Program-made: the position numbers and the translations under genes
NCBI GenBank assembly: GCA_964554795.1
Contig: CAZKQB010000005.1
Location: forward strand, 1 to 64,000
DNA from: SFHK01 sp964554795
GTDB taxonomy: Bacteria; Bacillota; Clostridia; Christensenellales; Aristaeellaceae
Reading direction: 5' to 3'
Length of the DNA: 64,000 nucleotides
Notes under the pieces: model-generated
The model's input: the letters and a program-made list of their open reading frames with translations, nothing else
Database searches by the model: none
What the model was told of the DNA's origin: nothing
In this document: positions 34,779 to 42,247 of the stretch, piece after piece
Position numbering within the stretch: the stretch's first letter is position 1
How the letters are laid out: each line of letters opens with the position of its first letter

Positions 34779-36554
34779 TCAGCGCAGGAAAATCAGATTC
34801 CAGTATTCCAGTGTTGGCTGCGTGAATTCGATGTACGCGCCGTCTGCATCGCACCCGGTCTGGAAATCCAGCCGCAGGGGAACTGGCGATTCGCCATCGG
34901 GCGAGGCAAGCCAGACCTCTTGGGTAGGGTAATCCGTGTACAAGCGCGTCTTCACGTTTTTGTGCGGTGTGGGCGGATTTTTCGTCTGTTCCTCGTCGCG
35001 CCAGCCGTCGTCCGTACCCGTTAAATTCAGAAAATGATAAACCTCTGTGGAAGAGTCCGCCTTGGAGAAGGACCACACGGTGTCGCCTCGGCCATCCGCA
35101 CTGACCGGCAGTTCTTCCAGCCGCACATTTCGCGAAATAGGACGCTGCCCGTCGCGCAGAAGATTTTCGTAGGCGACAAGGAAGTCATACAACCGCCCGA
35201 CTGCATTTTGCAGATCATTGCTCATGTGCTTTTTGCCGTCCGATGGGAAGTATTCGTCTGACAGCATGTTCCCACCGTTGCCAAGCTCGATCCGGCTTCC
35301 GCCGGAGGCGAACACTACGCAGTCGAGCATCCGTACGGCAGACGGGTTGAATGTGGATTTTGGGTTGCGATAGTTCACATAGGCCGCTACGATCAGCGAC
35401 TTGCCGCCGCTCTGCTCGCAGGCATCGAGAATGGCTCGGTGCAGCGTGTAGTAGTCGTCGTACAGTTGACCGTTCGAATTGCGGTCCCACGGCCAGAATT
35501 CGGTGTACAGCACGTCGACCGCGCTGACGTTCACATTTTCAATGCCCTGCGCGCCTACGGGGTTGAAGGCGAGGTACTTTTCTCCGATGGCTGCTTTCGC
35601 GGCGTTCAGGAAGGACGTGTAGCTGTCCTTTACCAGATAGATGGGCTTTCCATCTGCGTCGTAGCCCAGCGGTCCGCCGTCGGTTGCGCGCATGGGGCCG
35701 TTTTCGCCGATGGTGTCTCCGTGCCAGCCGTCAAAGTCAAAGGCCTCAAAAACCCGGTTTTCCTGCTCGAAAATGTATTTCTGCCAGCTCGGGTTCAAAG
35801 GGTTGAAGTATTGCAGAATGCCGACCGGTCCTAAGGCTGCGTCCATATCGCAGGTAAAATCCACGCCATTTGCCCGAACCAGTCGCCAGTCGGCCTGCAC
35901 GCCGGAGTTGTCGATTCGGTAGGTTTCGTTGGCGGCATAGATCATGTTGTATGCCATGCAGGACATACCACGGTCATGCGCCGCGCGGAGATACGCGCGC
36001 ACCGTGTCGCCTGAGATCCAGCGGCCAGACCAATCCTCCCACCCGGACAGGTCGTCTGCCAGTGGGCGATGATGCCGGTATTGCCAGTCATAAAACTGAA
36101 CGCCGTTCAGGTGATAGCGCGCCATTTCGTTTGCCTTGCTCTCCACATCGGCAGACGGCGTATAATCCCAGACATACCCGTAGCGCGGAAATTTTGTCCA
36201 TGAGGTGGAAACGTCCACCGCCGTGAAGGCCGAGGATAGAACCTTCTGCTGCTTGTCCAGCGCTTCAACATTAAGCGCGTAGCCGCGCCCGTCTGTGTCC
36301 GGCATTGAAAGCAAAAAATGATCTGAGGCGGGTGCCTGCCAGTCCAGAACGCATTTTTCCAGCGAATACAGGCATGCGTGAATTGTAGTCGCCTCTGTCG
36401 GAAGCGCTTCCAGAAAGACTGTCGCTATTTCGCCCGGTGCATACATGCTTTTTTCCGTGCGGCAGACCATGGTTTCATCCCCTCTTGCAGAATGCACGCT
36501 CGCAAGCAGTGAAAGAAAAGCGAGCGTCCATAGCCATCGTTGTATCGGATTCAT
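34779..36554 (-). CDS. Glycoside hydrolase family 66 (dextranase/CITase-like)
   Basis: A 591-residue exported enzyme with a signal peptide of about 25 residues. An N-terminal Ig-like domain (about 30-125) precedes a (beta/alpha)8 barrel with the GH66 landmarks KFPRYGYVWDY, NGVQFYDWQYRHH, FDFDGWHGDTIGENG (nucleophile Asp region) and LYTEFWPWD (acid/base Glu). A C-terminal beta domain completes it. GH66 enzymes cut alpha-1,6-glucan or form cyclic isomaltooligosaccharides. It is compact and lacks the inserted CBM35 of CITases, so dextranase is more likely. No wall anchor was seen. It is first in the operon, under a LacI-type operator at 36613-36626. Confidence 0.92.
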   Translation of the reverse strand: MNPIQRWLWTLAFLSLLASVHSARGDETMVCRTEKSMYAPGEIATVFLEALPTEATTIHACLYSLEKCVLDWQAPASDHFLLSMPDTDGRGYALNVEALDKQQKVLSSAFTAVDVSTSWTKFPRYGYVWDYTPSADVESKANEMARYHLNGVQFYDWQYRHHRPLADDLSGWEDWSGRWISGDTVRAYLRAAHDRGMSCMAYNMIYAANETYRIDNSGVQADWRLVRANGVDFTCDMDAALGPVGILQYFNPLNPSWQKYIFEQENRVFEAFDFDGWHGDTIGENGPMRATDGGPLGYDADGKPIYLVKDSYTSFLNAAKAAIGEKYLAFNPVGAQGIENVNVSAVDVLYTEFWPWDRNSNGQLYDDYYTLHRAILDACEQSGGKSLIVAAYVNYRNPKSTFNPSAVRMLDCVVFASGGSRIELGNGGNMLSDEYFPSDGKKHMSNDLQNAVGRLYDFLVAYENLLRDGQRPISRNVRLEELPVSADGRGDTVWSFSKADSSTEVYHFLNLTGTDDGWRDEEQTKNPPTPHKNVKTRLYTDYPTQEVWLASPDGESPVPLRLDFQTGCDADGAYIEFTQPTLEYWNLIFLR

Positions 36555-36612
36555 GCTGGTTTCTCTCTCTTTTCGAAGAAAGGATATCAGACTTCACTGA
36601 AAATGTCCATAT

Positions 36613-36626
36613 GTTATGCGCATAAC
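36613..36626. promoter_or_regulatory. LacI-family operator upstream of the GH66 operon
   Basis: A perfect 14-bp palindrome, GTTATGCGCATAAC, centred about 65 bp before the dextranase start and 50 bp past the end of the regulator gene. It differs at one base from the site in front of the regulator. Confidence 0.85.
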
Positions 36627-36673
36627 CATCAAAAATATCGAATTTATACAAATAAATTTGTAGAAAACGGCAA

Positions 36674-37696
36674 CTACCGAAGGTCGAGGACGCTGCGCCC
36701 CTTCACGACGCGCGCGGGCAGCGTAACGGCGCAGGGTTCCTTTGTCGTTTTGTCAAGAATACCAAACAGCACGCGCAACGCGGTTTCTGCCTTGGCGGAA
36801 ACGTTCTGGTGCACGGTGGTCAGCCTCGGGCGAATCACACGGGAAAGAATATTGTCGTCAAAGCCGGTGACGGAAATGTCCTCCGGCACCCGCAGGCCGT
36901 GATCTAGAAAGAAATCCATGGCCTCTACGGCATAGTAATCTGATATGAACATCAGCGCCGTCGCTTCGCGTTCGCGCACCCGATCGATCAGGCGGCGATA
37001 ATCCGCCGGCCGGCGCTTGCGATCCTTCGATATGCAGAAATATGCGTCCTCCGACCACGAAAGCCTGCGGGTCTCCAGCGCGCCTATGTGACCGCGCAGC
37101 CTTCGAGCGTCAACGCCCCAGAGCGTCGGCTGGTCGCCAACAAAGAGAATCCGGCGGTGCCCCAGCTTTAGAAGATACTCGGTCATCAGCTGCATGCCGC
37201 GCTCATCCTCAAGGCCAACGTTGTTATATTGCTCTCCGTCGTCAAAATAACAGTCTACGAACACGATAGGCTTGCGCGTCGCCTGTATGAGCTCGCGGCA
37301 TTGATTGGCCTGCAGGCCCATCACGATCAGTCCCACGGCGTTCCATGTCTGCGAAATGCGGTGAATTTCTGCGGCGTTCTGCGCTGCGTGGAGCATGGTG
37401 TAATAGCCTCGCGAACGAATGGAGTTTTCCAGCGCCGCGATCATTTCGCTGACGAAGGGATCCTGAAGCGCAAATTTCTCCTCCCGATTCGGGTAATTGG
37501 TAATCACGCCGACGATTTCGCTGTCGCCCTTTGCCAGCATTCGCGCACCCATGTTGGGAATGTACTGATATTGCTCCAGCTTCTGGCGAATGAGCTGCGC
37601 CGTCTCCGGCGCCATTTTTTCCAGATGACCGTGAATTACGTTGGAGACTGTAGCGGTGGAAACATTTAACGAATTGGCAATTTCCTTAATGGTCAT
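36674..37696 (-). CDS. LacI-family regulator of the GH66/ABC operon
   Basis: A 340-residue regulator. Residues 1-55 are the LacI helix-turn-helix (MTIKEIANSLNVSTATVSNV). The rest is a periplasmic-binding-protein-like effector domain (IVGVITNYPN, GLIVMGLQ, DISVTGFDDN, PRLTTVHQN). It probably represses the dextranase-transport operon and releases it when an isomaltooligosaccharide-type ligand binds. Near-identical palindromes occur before its own start (37711-37724) and before the dextranase (36613-36626). The start is ATG 37696; the ribosome site is weak. Its promoter overlaps the stop of the upstream TIM-barrel gene. Confidence 0.93.
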   Translation of the reverse strand: MTIKEIANSLNVSTATVSNVIHGHLEKMAPETAQLIRQKLEQYQYIPNMGARMLAKGDSEIVGVITNYPNREEKFALQDPFVSEMIAALENSIRSRGYYTMLHAAQNAAEIHRISQTWNAVGLIVMGLQANQCRELIQATRKPIVFVDCYFDDGEQYNNVGLEDERGMQLMTEYLLKLGHRRILFVGDQPTLWGVDARRLRGHIGALETRRLSWSEDAYFCISKDRKRRPADYRRLIDRVREREATALMFISDYYAVEAMDFFLDHGLRVPEDISVTGFDDNILSRVIRPRLTTVHQNVSAKAETALRVLFGILDKTTKEPCAVTLPARVVKGRSVLDLR

Positions 37697-37710
37697 AAAA
37701 ACATCTCCCT

Positions 37711-37724
37711 GTTATGCGCGTAAC
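37711..37724. promoter_or_regulatory. Autoregulatory LacI-type operator
   Basis: GTTATGCGCGTAAC lies inside a longer palindrome (CTCCCTGTTA with TAACAGGGAG, 37705-37730). It lies just downstream of the -10 box and 15 bp before the regulator start, so bound repressor would block its own transcription. Confidence 0.85.
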
Positions 37725-37730
37725 AGGGAG

Positions 37731-37760
37731 AGTATAACCGGAAATTCAATGCGTTGTCAA
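37731..37760 (-). promoter_or_regulatory. Promoter of the LacI regulator
   Basis: On the minus strand: perfect TTGACA (37760-37755), 18-nt spacer, TATACT (37736-37731), directly followed by the operator. Confidence 0.8.
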
Positions 37761-38725
37761 GTCAGCTGCGCGGCTGTGCGCTGTGTTTTCAGAAATGCCT
37801 CGTGCTGGGCGCGGCTTTCGGTGATGAATTCATGCGTCAGATAGGCAGGCTGAATCTCACGAATCAGCTCTGCCGCAGCGGGCGTTTCGAACGGCTTGTG
37901 CGGGTCGATTTTCAAAATCCATTCATACGCGTTGCCCAGTCGGGTCCAATAGTCGCCGTCCTGCGGAATATGTGCTTTCAGCATGGCTCGAACGGCGTCG
38001 CCGGTTGCGCCGAAATTCATATGCAGTCCACGCACGCGGCTTGCAAGCGAGCCGTGCGCATCCATCTGGCGGAGAATGTAGTCCGCGCCATCGCGTTCGT
38101 CCGTCAGGCGAAGCTCGGCGTGCATTAGGTGTCCGGTGTCAAGCATGATGCCGGTTTTGGGGTAGCGCACGACCTCCAGCATCCGGCGCGTCATTTCCGG
38201 GCGCGTGAACGTAAAGCCCGGCCACCACAGGTTTTCCAGCAGCAGCTCAAAGGAATAGGCGCGCCCTTCCATTGCTCGGTTCAGTAGCTCGGCGGAGGCG
38301 TCGATGATCTCCTCGTCCGTATGCTCAAAGCGATAGGAAATCGTCTCGCGTATGGACACGTCCGAAACGTGGAACACTACATACTTTACGTGGAGCGATT
38401 CGGCAAAGTCCAGCTGTCGGCGGAAAAAATCGATGATAGCCTCCGGCGTTTCGCCGCCAAAACGATCGTACGCAGCCTGAAGCGAGCCGAACTCCTGCAT
38501 GACGGCTTCTTCTTTACCGCGGAAAAAATCGACCCAGCAAGGGAAATAGCCCAGATGAAGCCCGGGCACCGCATCCGGCGGCAGGAAGGAAAGCGTATTT
38601 TCACCCCATGGCATGACCTCCAGGCCGTCCAGCGAAAATGCACGCAGAAATGCGCGCACGTCGTCTGAGTCCCGGTAGCGTTCAAGGTCGTATACCGTGT
38701 TTGTGAGATTTGTCGTTTCAATCAT
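37757..38725 (-). CDS. TIM-barrel protein of the sugar isomerase/AP endonuclease 2 type
   Basis: A 322-residue barrel related to xylose isomerase-like and endonuclease IV-like proteins. It retains plausible metal ligands: Glu in SFELLLENLWW, Asp/His in GIMLDTGHLMH, His in RGLHMNFGA and Glu in YLTHEFITES. It is the last gene of the cobalamin operon, and its start overlaps the cobC stop by 4 bp. A sugar or cofactor isomerase/epimerase role fits the fold, but no reaction in B12 assembly is known to need it. Its tight coupling to cobC is notable. Confidence 0.8.
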   Translation of the reverse strand: MIETTNLTNTVYDLERYRDSDDVRAFLRAFSLDGLEVMPWGENTLSFLPPDAVPGLHLGYFPCWVDFFRGKEEAVMQEFGSLQAAYDRFGGETPEAIIDFFRRQLDFAESLHVKYVVFHVSDVSIRETISYRFEHTDEEIIDASAELLNRAMEGRAYSFELLLENLWWPGFTFTRPEMTRRMLEVVRYPKTGIMLDTGHLMHAELRLTDERDGADYILRQMDAHGSLASRVRGLHMNFGATGDAVRAMLKAHIPQDGDYWTRLGNAYEWILKIDPHKPFETPAAAELIREIQPAYLTHEFITESRAQHEAFLKTQRTAAQLT

Positions 38726-39291
38726 ACGTCAAAGCCTTCTCCCTTGTACAGCAGCCTGCCGCCATCCAGCGCGCAGCGCAGGCAGCCGCCTGCGCCTACG
38801 TGCCACGACCAATAGTCTCTCCGTGGCTCGCCAAGCTCACTCATCAGTGCCATGATCGTGCCGCCGTGCGCCACGATTACCAGCGGCTCGTTATTATCCG
38901 CTGTGCAGATGCGTTCAAACGCCTGTACCGTGCGTGCGACAAAGCTGCGACGGTTCTCGCCGCCCGGGCAATTGCCCTCGCACATGTCGTCCACCCATGC
39001 GCGATACGCTGCGTCGTTCTTCATGTCGTCAGCAGAACGGTTTTCGAATGCGCCGAAGTCCATTTCACGAAGGCCGTCTGCAACGATTTGCCGTGCACCG
39101 GGAAACAGAATTGCCGCCGTCTCCTGTGCGCGCAGAAGCGGGCTCACATACACGGCTTCAATGCCCGTCAGCGGAGATGCCGAGAGCGCCGCGCGTCCCT
39201 CCGGGCAGAGCGGCTCGTCTGTCTGACCGATATAGCGCCTGCGGCGGTTGCCCTCGGTCAGCCCGTGACGAATGAGGTACACGCGCCTCAT
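38722..39291 (-). CDS. cobC: Alpha-ribazole phosphatase-like histidine phosphatase
   Basis: A 189-residue histidine phosphatase. YLIRHGLTEGN is the RHG catalytic motif, VSPLLRAQETAAI and REMDFGAFENR are typical of CobC/phosphoglycerate mutase relatives, and VIVAHGGTI supplies the second His. In this operon it probably removes the 5'-phosphate from alpha-ribazole phosphate or adenosylcobalamin phosphate. ATG 39291 overlaps the upstream stop (ATGA), which is preferred over the longer frame from 39315. Confidence 0.9.
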   Translation of the reverse strand: MRRVYLIRHGLTEGNRRRRYIGQTDEPLCPEGRAALSASPLTGIEAVYVSPLLRAQETAAILFPGARQIVADGLREMDFGAFENRSADDMKNDAAYRAWVDDMCEGNCPGGENRRSFVARTVQAFERICTADNNEPLVIVAHGGTIMALMSELGEPRRDYWSWHVGAGGCLRCALDGGRLLYKGEGFDV

Positions 39292-39632
39292 TTCAGCACC
39301 TGCGGAAGTCCGCATACCATGCGCACAACGCGTTCGGCTTCTGCCGCGAGCTGGTTTACTAGCCGCCCCGTCTGTTCCCGCGTTTCGCGCTCGTTTCGAT
39401 CCATCGGAACGATGCCGCTGCCTACCTCGCAGACAATCACGGCATCCTTTTCAAGCAGCGCGTCAAACAGTGCCTGTGCGTTCTCCGGCGCGCGTGCTAC
39501 AAGATTTTGAAGGTTGTAAACCACCGGTCGTTCGTCAATGACCGCGTCTGCCATCTGCTCATCCGTGTAGCCCAGAGCTTGCCGTGCATATGTGCGCTTG
39601 CCTGAGGCGATGCCGCCCGTAATCAGTATCAT
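39288..39632 (-). CDS. Short CobU-like P-loop protein
   Basis: A 114-residue protein homologous to the two ends of CobU. It has ILITGGIASGKRTYARQA (Walker A) and ends with CEVGSGIVPMDRNERE, then TREQTGRLVNQLA and CGLPQVLK, the usual CobU C-terminus. The central segment of about 60 residues, including the guanylylation region found in full CobU, is missing. A complete cobU lies two genes upstream, so this paralogue may have a different role, such as a kinase for another corrinoid or a regulatory subunit. Its ATG directly follows the cobS stop. Confidence 0.8.
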   Translation of the reverse strand: MILITGGIASGKRTYARQALGYTDEQMADAVIDERPVVYNLQNLVARAPENAQALFDALLEKDAVIVCEVGSGIVPMDRNERETREQTGRLVNQLAAEAERVVRMVCGLPQVLK

Positions 39633-40394
39633 TCAGATGCCTCCCAGATTGATGGCTACCAGCATGAATAGCTCTGCCAGCGCCAGAAAATAGCCGCTCA
39701 AGTCTCCACTCATGCCGCCAAACTGTCTTGTACAGATTCGGTATAGTCGGGCTGCTGCCAATCCCGCTGCCAGCGGAAGCAGAAGTCCACGCGCGCCGCA
39801 CAGCACAGCCAGCCCCGCGCTTATGGCGACAATCCAGATGCCCAGCAGCCAAAGGCATAGCCGCTTGTCTGCCGACGCACGGAATGTGGACAGAAGTCCG
39901 CGCCCGTCCGTTCCCGGATACGCCAGCGAACAGAATCCGCTCACTGCGCGTGACAGGGCAAACATACCCATTAGCGCGCCTGAGGTTTGCAGGTCATCCT
40001 TTATCGTCGTGTTCAGCGCCAGTGCTGCTACAAGATATACGCCCACGTAGATTACGGCAAACGCACCGGCGTGCGGATCCTTCAGAATTTCGCGCTTGCG
40101 CGCAGGCTCGGAATAGCTGCTCAATGCGTCCACGGTGTCGGCGAAGCCGTCCAGATGAATGCCGCCGGTCACCAGAATCGGAAGAATTGTCATGGCTGCT
40201 CCGCGAAGCAGCGCCGGTGAGTTAAAGTACGCGCACAGAAGGCGAAGAAGCATCATCAGTGCGCCGATTGCAAGCCCGACCAGCGGAAATGCGGGAAGCA
40301 TATATCGCATGTTGTCCTCTTCCCATTTCACGCGTGGCATCGGCAGACGTGAAAACATCTGAAACGCGGTTACGATCGAACGAAGTGCCTTCAC
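39633..40394 (-). CDS. cobS: Adenosylcobinamide-GDP ribazoletransferase
   Basis: A 253-residue polytopic membrane enzyme that joins adenosylcobinamide-GDP to alpha-ribazole (phosphate) in the last step of B12 assembly. MFSRLPMPRVKWEEDNMRYM and FPLVGLAIGAL open the protein. GGIHLDGFADTVDAL is the metal-binding catalytic motif, and DPHAGAFAVIYV follows. The start is GTG 40394 behind GGGAGG and overlaps the cobU stop (GTGA), which indicates translational coupling. Confidence 0.95.
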   Translation of the reverse strand: MKALRSIVTAFQMFSRLPMPRVKWEEDNMRYMLPAFPLVGLAIGALMMLLRLLCAYFNSPALLRGAAMTILPILVTGGIHLDGFADTVDALSSYSEPARKREILKDPHAGAFAVIYVGVYLVAALALNTTIKDDLQTSGALMGMFALSRAVSGFCSLAYPGTDGRGLLSTFRASADKRLCLWLLGIWIVAISAGLAVLCGARGLLLPLAAGLAAARLYRICTRQFGGMSGDLSGYFLALAELFMLVAINLGGI

Positions 40395-40912
40395 GCTCGT
40401 CCTCCCTTCAGCCAGATAGGCTGGCCGCAGACGACCTCGCATACCCTGTCGGCCATTTCTGCGATGCGGCAGCCAAGCCGGCCCATAAGCTGCATATACC
40501 GCTCAGTGCCCTCGCCGTATTTACGTCCGTCCGAACCCACCTCATTCGTAACGATTATCAGATTTGCGGCACGGCGCGCCAGAGAATGTAGGCCGTCCAT
40601 GCAGCGCGCCTCAGCGTTTTCTCCGGCGCCGTCCGGCTCGAACATTTCGTTTGCTACCAGATTTCCCAGACATTCGAGCAGTACGCTCGCGCCCTCCGGC
40701 AGAGGGATACCTCCGATATCGACGCTCTTTTCTAGCGTCTCGAAGCCCTTTCCGGCGCGCAGCTGTCGATGGCGCGCAATGCGCCGCTCGGCGTCCTCGC
40801 CGTAGGGGATCATTGTGGCGACGTATATGCGAGGCCGGGGATACAGAAGCATCTGCGCTTCCGCAAGGGTACTCTTCCCGCAGCCGGAGCCGCCGGTAAT
40901 CAATGTAATCAT
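40391..40912 (-). CDS. cobU: Adenosylcobinamide kinase/guanylyltransferase
   Basis: A 173-residue CobU. ITLITGGSGCGKSTLAEAQM is the Walker A, IARHRQLRAGKGFETLE carries the catalytic His of the guanylyl intermediate, and VLLECLGNLVANEMF and VTNEVGSDGRKYGEGTERYM are family segments. It phosphorylates adenosylcobinamide and then transfers GMP. The usual GSGIVP is here GSDGRKYG. It lies 9 bp downstream of cobT and overlaps cobS by 4 bp. Confidence 0.94.
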   Translation of the reverse strand: MITLITGGSGCGKSTLAEAQMLLYPRPRIYVATMIPYGEDAERRIARHRQLRAGKGFETLEKSVDIGGIPLPEGASVLLECLGNLVANEMFEPDGAGENAEARCMDGLHSLARRAANLIIVTNEVGSDGRKYGEGTERYMQLMGRLGCRIAEMADRVCEVVCGQPIWLKGGRA

Positions 40913-40921
40913 GCAAAGCCC

Positions 40922-41959
40922 TCACATGCCGATGTCCAGGAACGTCAGCATATTCTCATAGATTTCCAGAGCCATATCGAGCATCGGCATCGCCGCGACT
41001 GCGCCGGTTCCTTCGCCAAGCCGCATACCTGCGCAGATGAGCGGCTTCAGCTTCAGTGCATCAAGCAGTAGCCGCCCGGCTGGCTCCGCGGATACGTGGC
41101 TGGCAAGCATGCATACGCGTGCGCGTGGGCACAGGCGAGCTGCCGTCAATGCGGCCACGGCGCTGATTACGCCGTCCACCAATACCGGAATGCGCGCCAG
41201 CGCGCCGCCGAGGAACACGCCCGCCATTGCGGCAATGTCATAGCCGCCGAGCTTTCGCAATACGTCGAATGCGTCGTCTGCATTCGGCTTATTTATGCGG
41301 ATTGCCTGCTCGACTACTTCGATCTTTCGCCGTAGACTTTCGTCACTTAATCCGGAGCCGCGTCCGGTTACCTCCTGCGGCGAGCGAGCCAACAGCACCG
41401 CCGCCATGGCTGCCGACGTGGTCGTGTTGCCCACGCCCATCTCGCCGGTTGCAAGCAGACGATATCCGTGACGGGCGCAGGCCTCTGCACACTCCATGCC
41501 GAAGCGAAGCGCAGTTTCTGCCTGCTCCACCGTCATCGCCGGGCCGGACAAGAGGCTCCTCGTGCCGTCCGAGATGTGCGGGCCGCCCAGGCTGGCTTCG
41601 CTTGAGCGCGTGAACATGCCCACGTCATAGGGAAAAACCTTCGCGTCCGCCAGCTTCGCCATGCGGCATACGTTGCTTTTTCCGCGCGCCATCATCTCCG
41701 CTACGGTTCGCGTGACATGGACCGGCGTGATGGCAATGTCGGGCGCGGCAACGCCGTTGTCGGCGCACATGGCCAGAACCGCTCGCGGCTTCAGGCAGAT
41801 CTTCTCGCTGCCTGTAAGCGCTGCAATGGTTACCAGATCGTCCTCTAAAGCGCCCAGACTTCCAACGGGCTTGGCAATTTCATTCAGTCGTGCCCGTGTC
41901 CTCCGGGCTGCCTCCTCGTCGGGCGGCAAAATCCGTTCATTTAACGCACAAAAATCCAT
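40922..41959 (-). CDS. cobT: Nicotinate-nucleotide-dimethylbenzimidazole phosphoribosyltransferase
   Basis: A 345-residue enzyme that makes alpha-ribazole phosphate from nicotinate mononucleotide and the lower-ligand base. Key segments are KPVGSLGALEDDL, VLAMCADNGVAAPDIAITP, TGEMGVGNTTTSAA and CAGMRLGEGTGAVAAMPMLD with the catalytic Glu. The start is ATG 41959 behind GGGGATGG; the frame stays open far upstream but across the promoter. It is the first gene of the cobT-cobU-cobS-cobU-like-cobC-TIM operon. No corrin-ring genes are nearby, so the cell may salvage corrinoids. Confidence 0.95.
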   Translation of the reverse strand: MDFCALNERILPPDEEAARRTRARLNEIAKPVGSLGALEDDLVTIAALTGSEKICLKPRAVLAMCADNGVAAPDIAITPVHVTRTVAEMMARGKSNVCRMAKLADAKVFPYDVGMFTRSSEASLGGPHISDGTRSLLSGPAMTVEQAETALRFGMECAEACARHGYRLLATGEMGVGNTTTSAAMAAVLLARSPQEVTGRGSGLSDESLRRKIEVVEQAIRINKPNADDAFDVLRKLGGYDIAAMAGVFLGGALARIPVLVDGVISAVAALTAARLCPRARVCMLASHVSAEPAGRLLLDALKLKPLICAGMRLGEGTGAVAAMPMLDMALEIYENMLTFLDIGM

Positions 41960-41990
41960 GCTGTCTCGTCCATCCCCTTTTTCTGTATCC

Positions 41991-42019
41991 AGTATACCCC
42001 GCAATCGCTCATTCGTCAA
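41991..42019 (-). promoter_or_regulatory. Promoter of the cob operon
   Basis: On the minus strand: TTGACG (42019-42014), 17-nt spacer, TATACT (41996-41991), 32 bp before the cobT start. The leader is too short for a B12 riboswitch. Confidence 0.75.
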
Positions 42020-42175
42020 TCGCTGATTTTTGCTTGTAGGCTCCGAAGAGAGTCCGGGCTGGGGCGTCTCAGGGCGGAGGGTGGAAAGACTGACGCTGCT
42101 TTGCATTATTAAATATTTGGCAAGTAATTTCACGAATGCGCAAATATGGCGAAAATTCTGGCAGATGACCCTGAA

Positions 42176-42211
42176 ATTTTGTTTGACAAAATGTTGCCCA
42201 TTTTGTAAAAT
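42176..42211 (+). promoter_or_regulatory. Promoter of the STAND NTPase with embedded inverted repeats
   Basis: Perfect TTGACA (42183-42188), 17-nt spacer, TAAAAT (42206-42211). ACAAAATG (42186-42193) and CATTTTGT (42199-42206) form a perfect 8-bp inverted repeat in the spacer. ATTTTGT (42176-42182) forms another with ACAAAAT (42186-42192). A repressor bound here would cover the promoter. Confidence 0.8.
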
Positions 42212-42247
42212 TGTAGCATAAAGCATATGGGAGAGTTGAATATCATA

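Noticed and set aside
41960..42182. Cobalamin riboswitch upstream of cobT
   Set aside because: The promoter lies only 32 bp before the start, and no B12-box-like sequence was seen on the minus strand.
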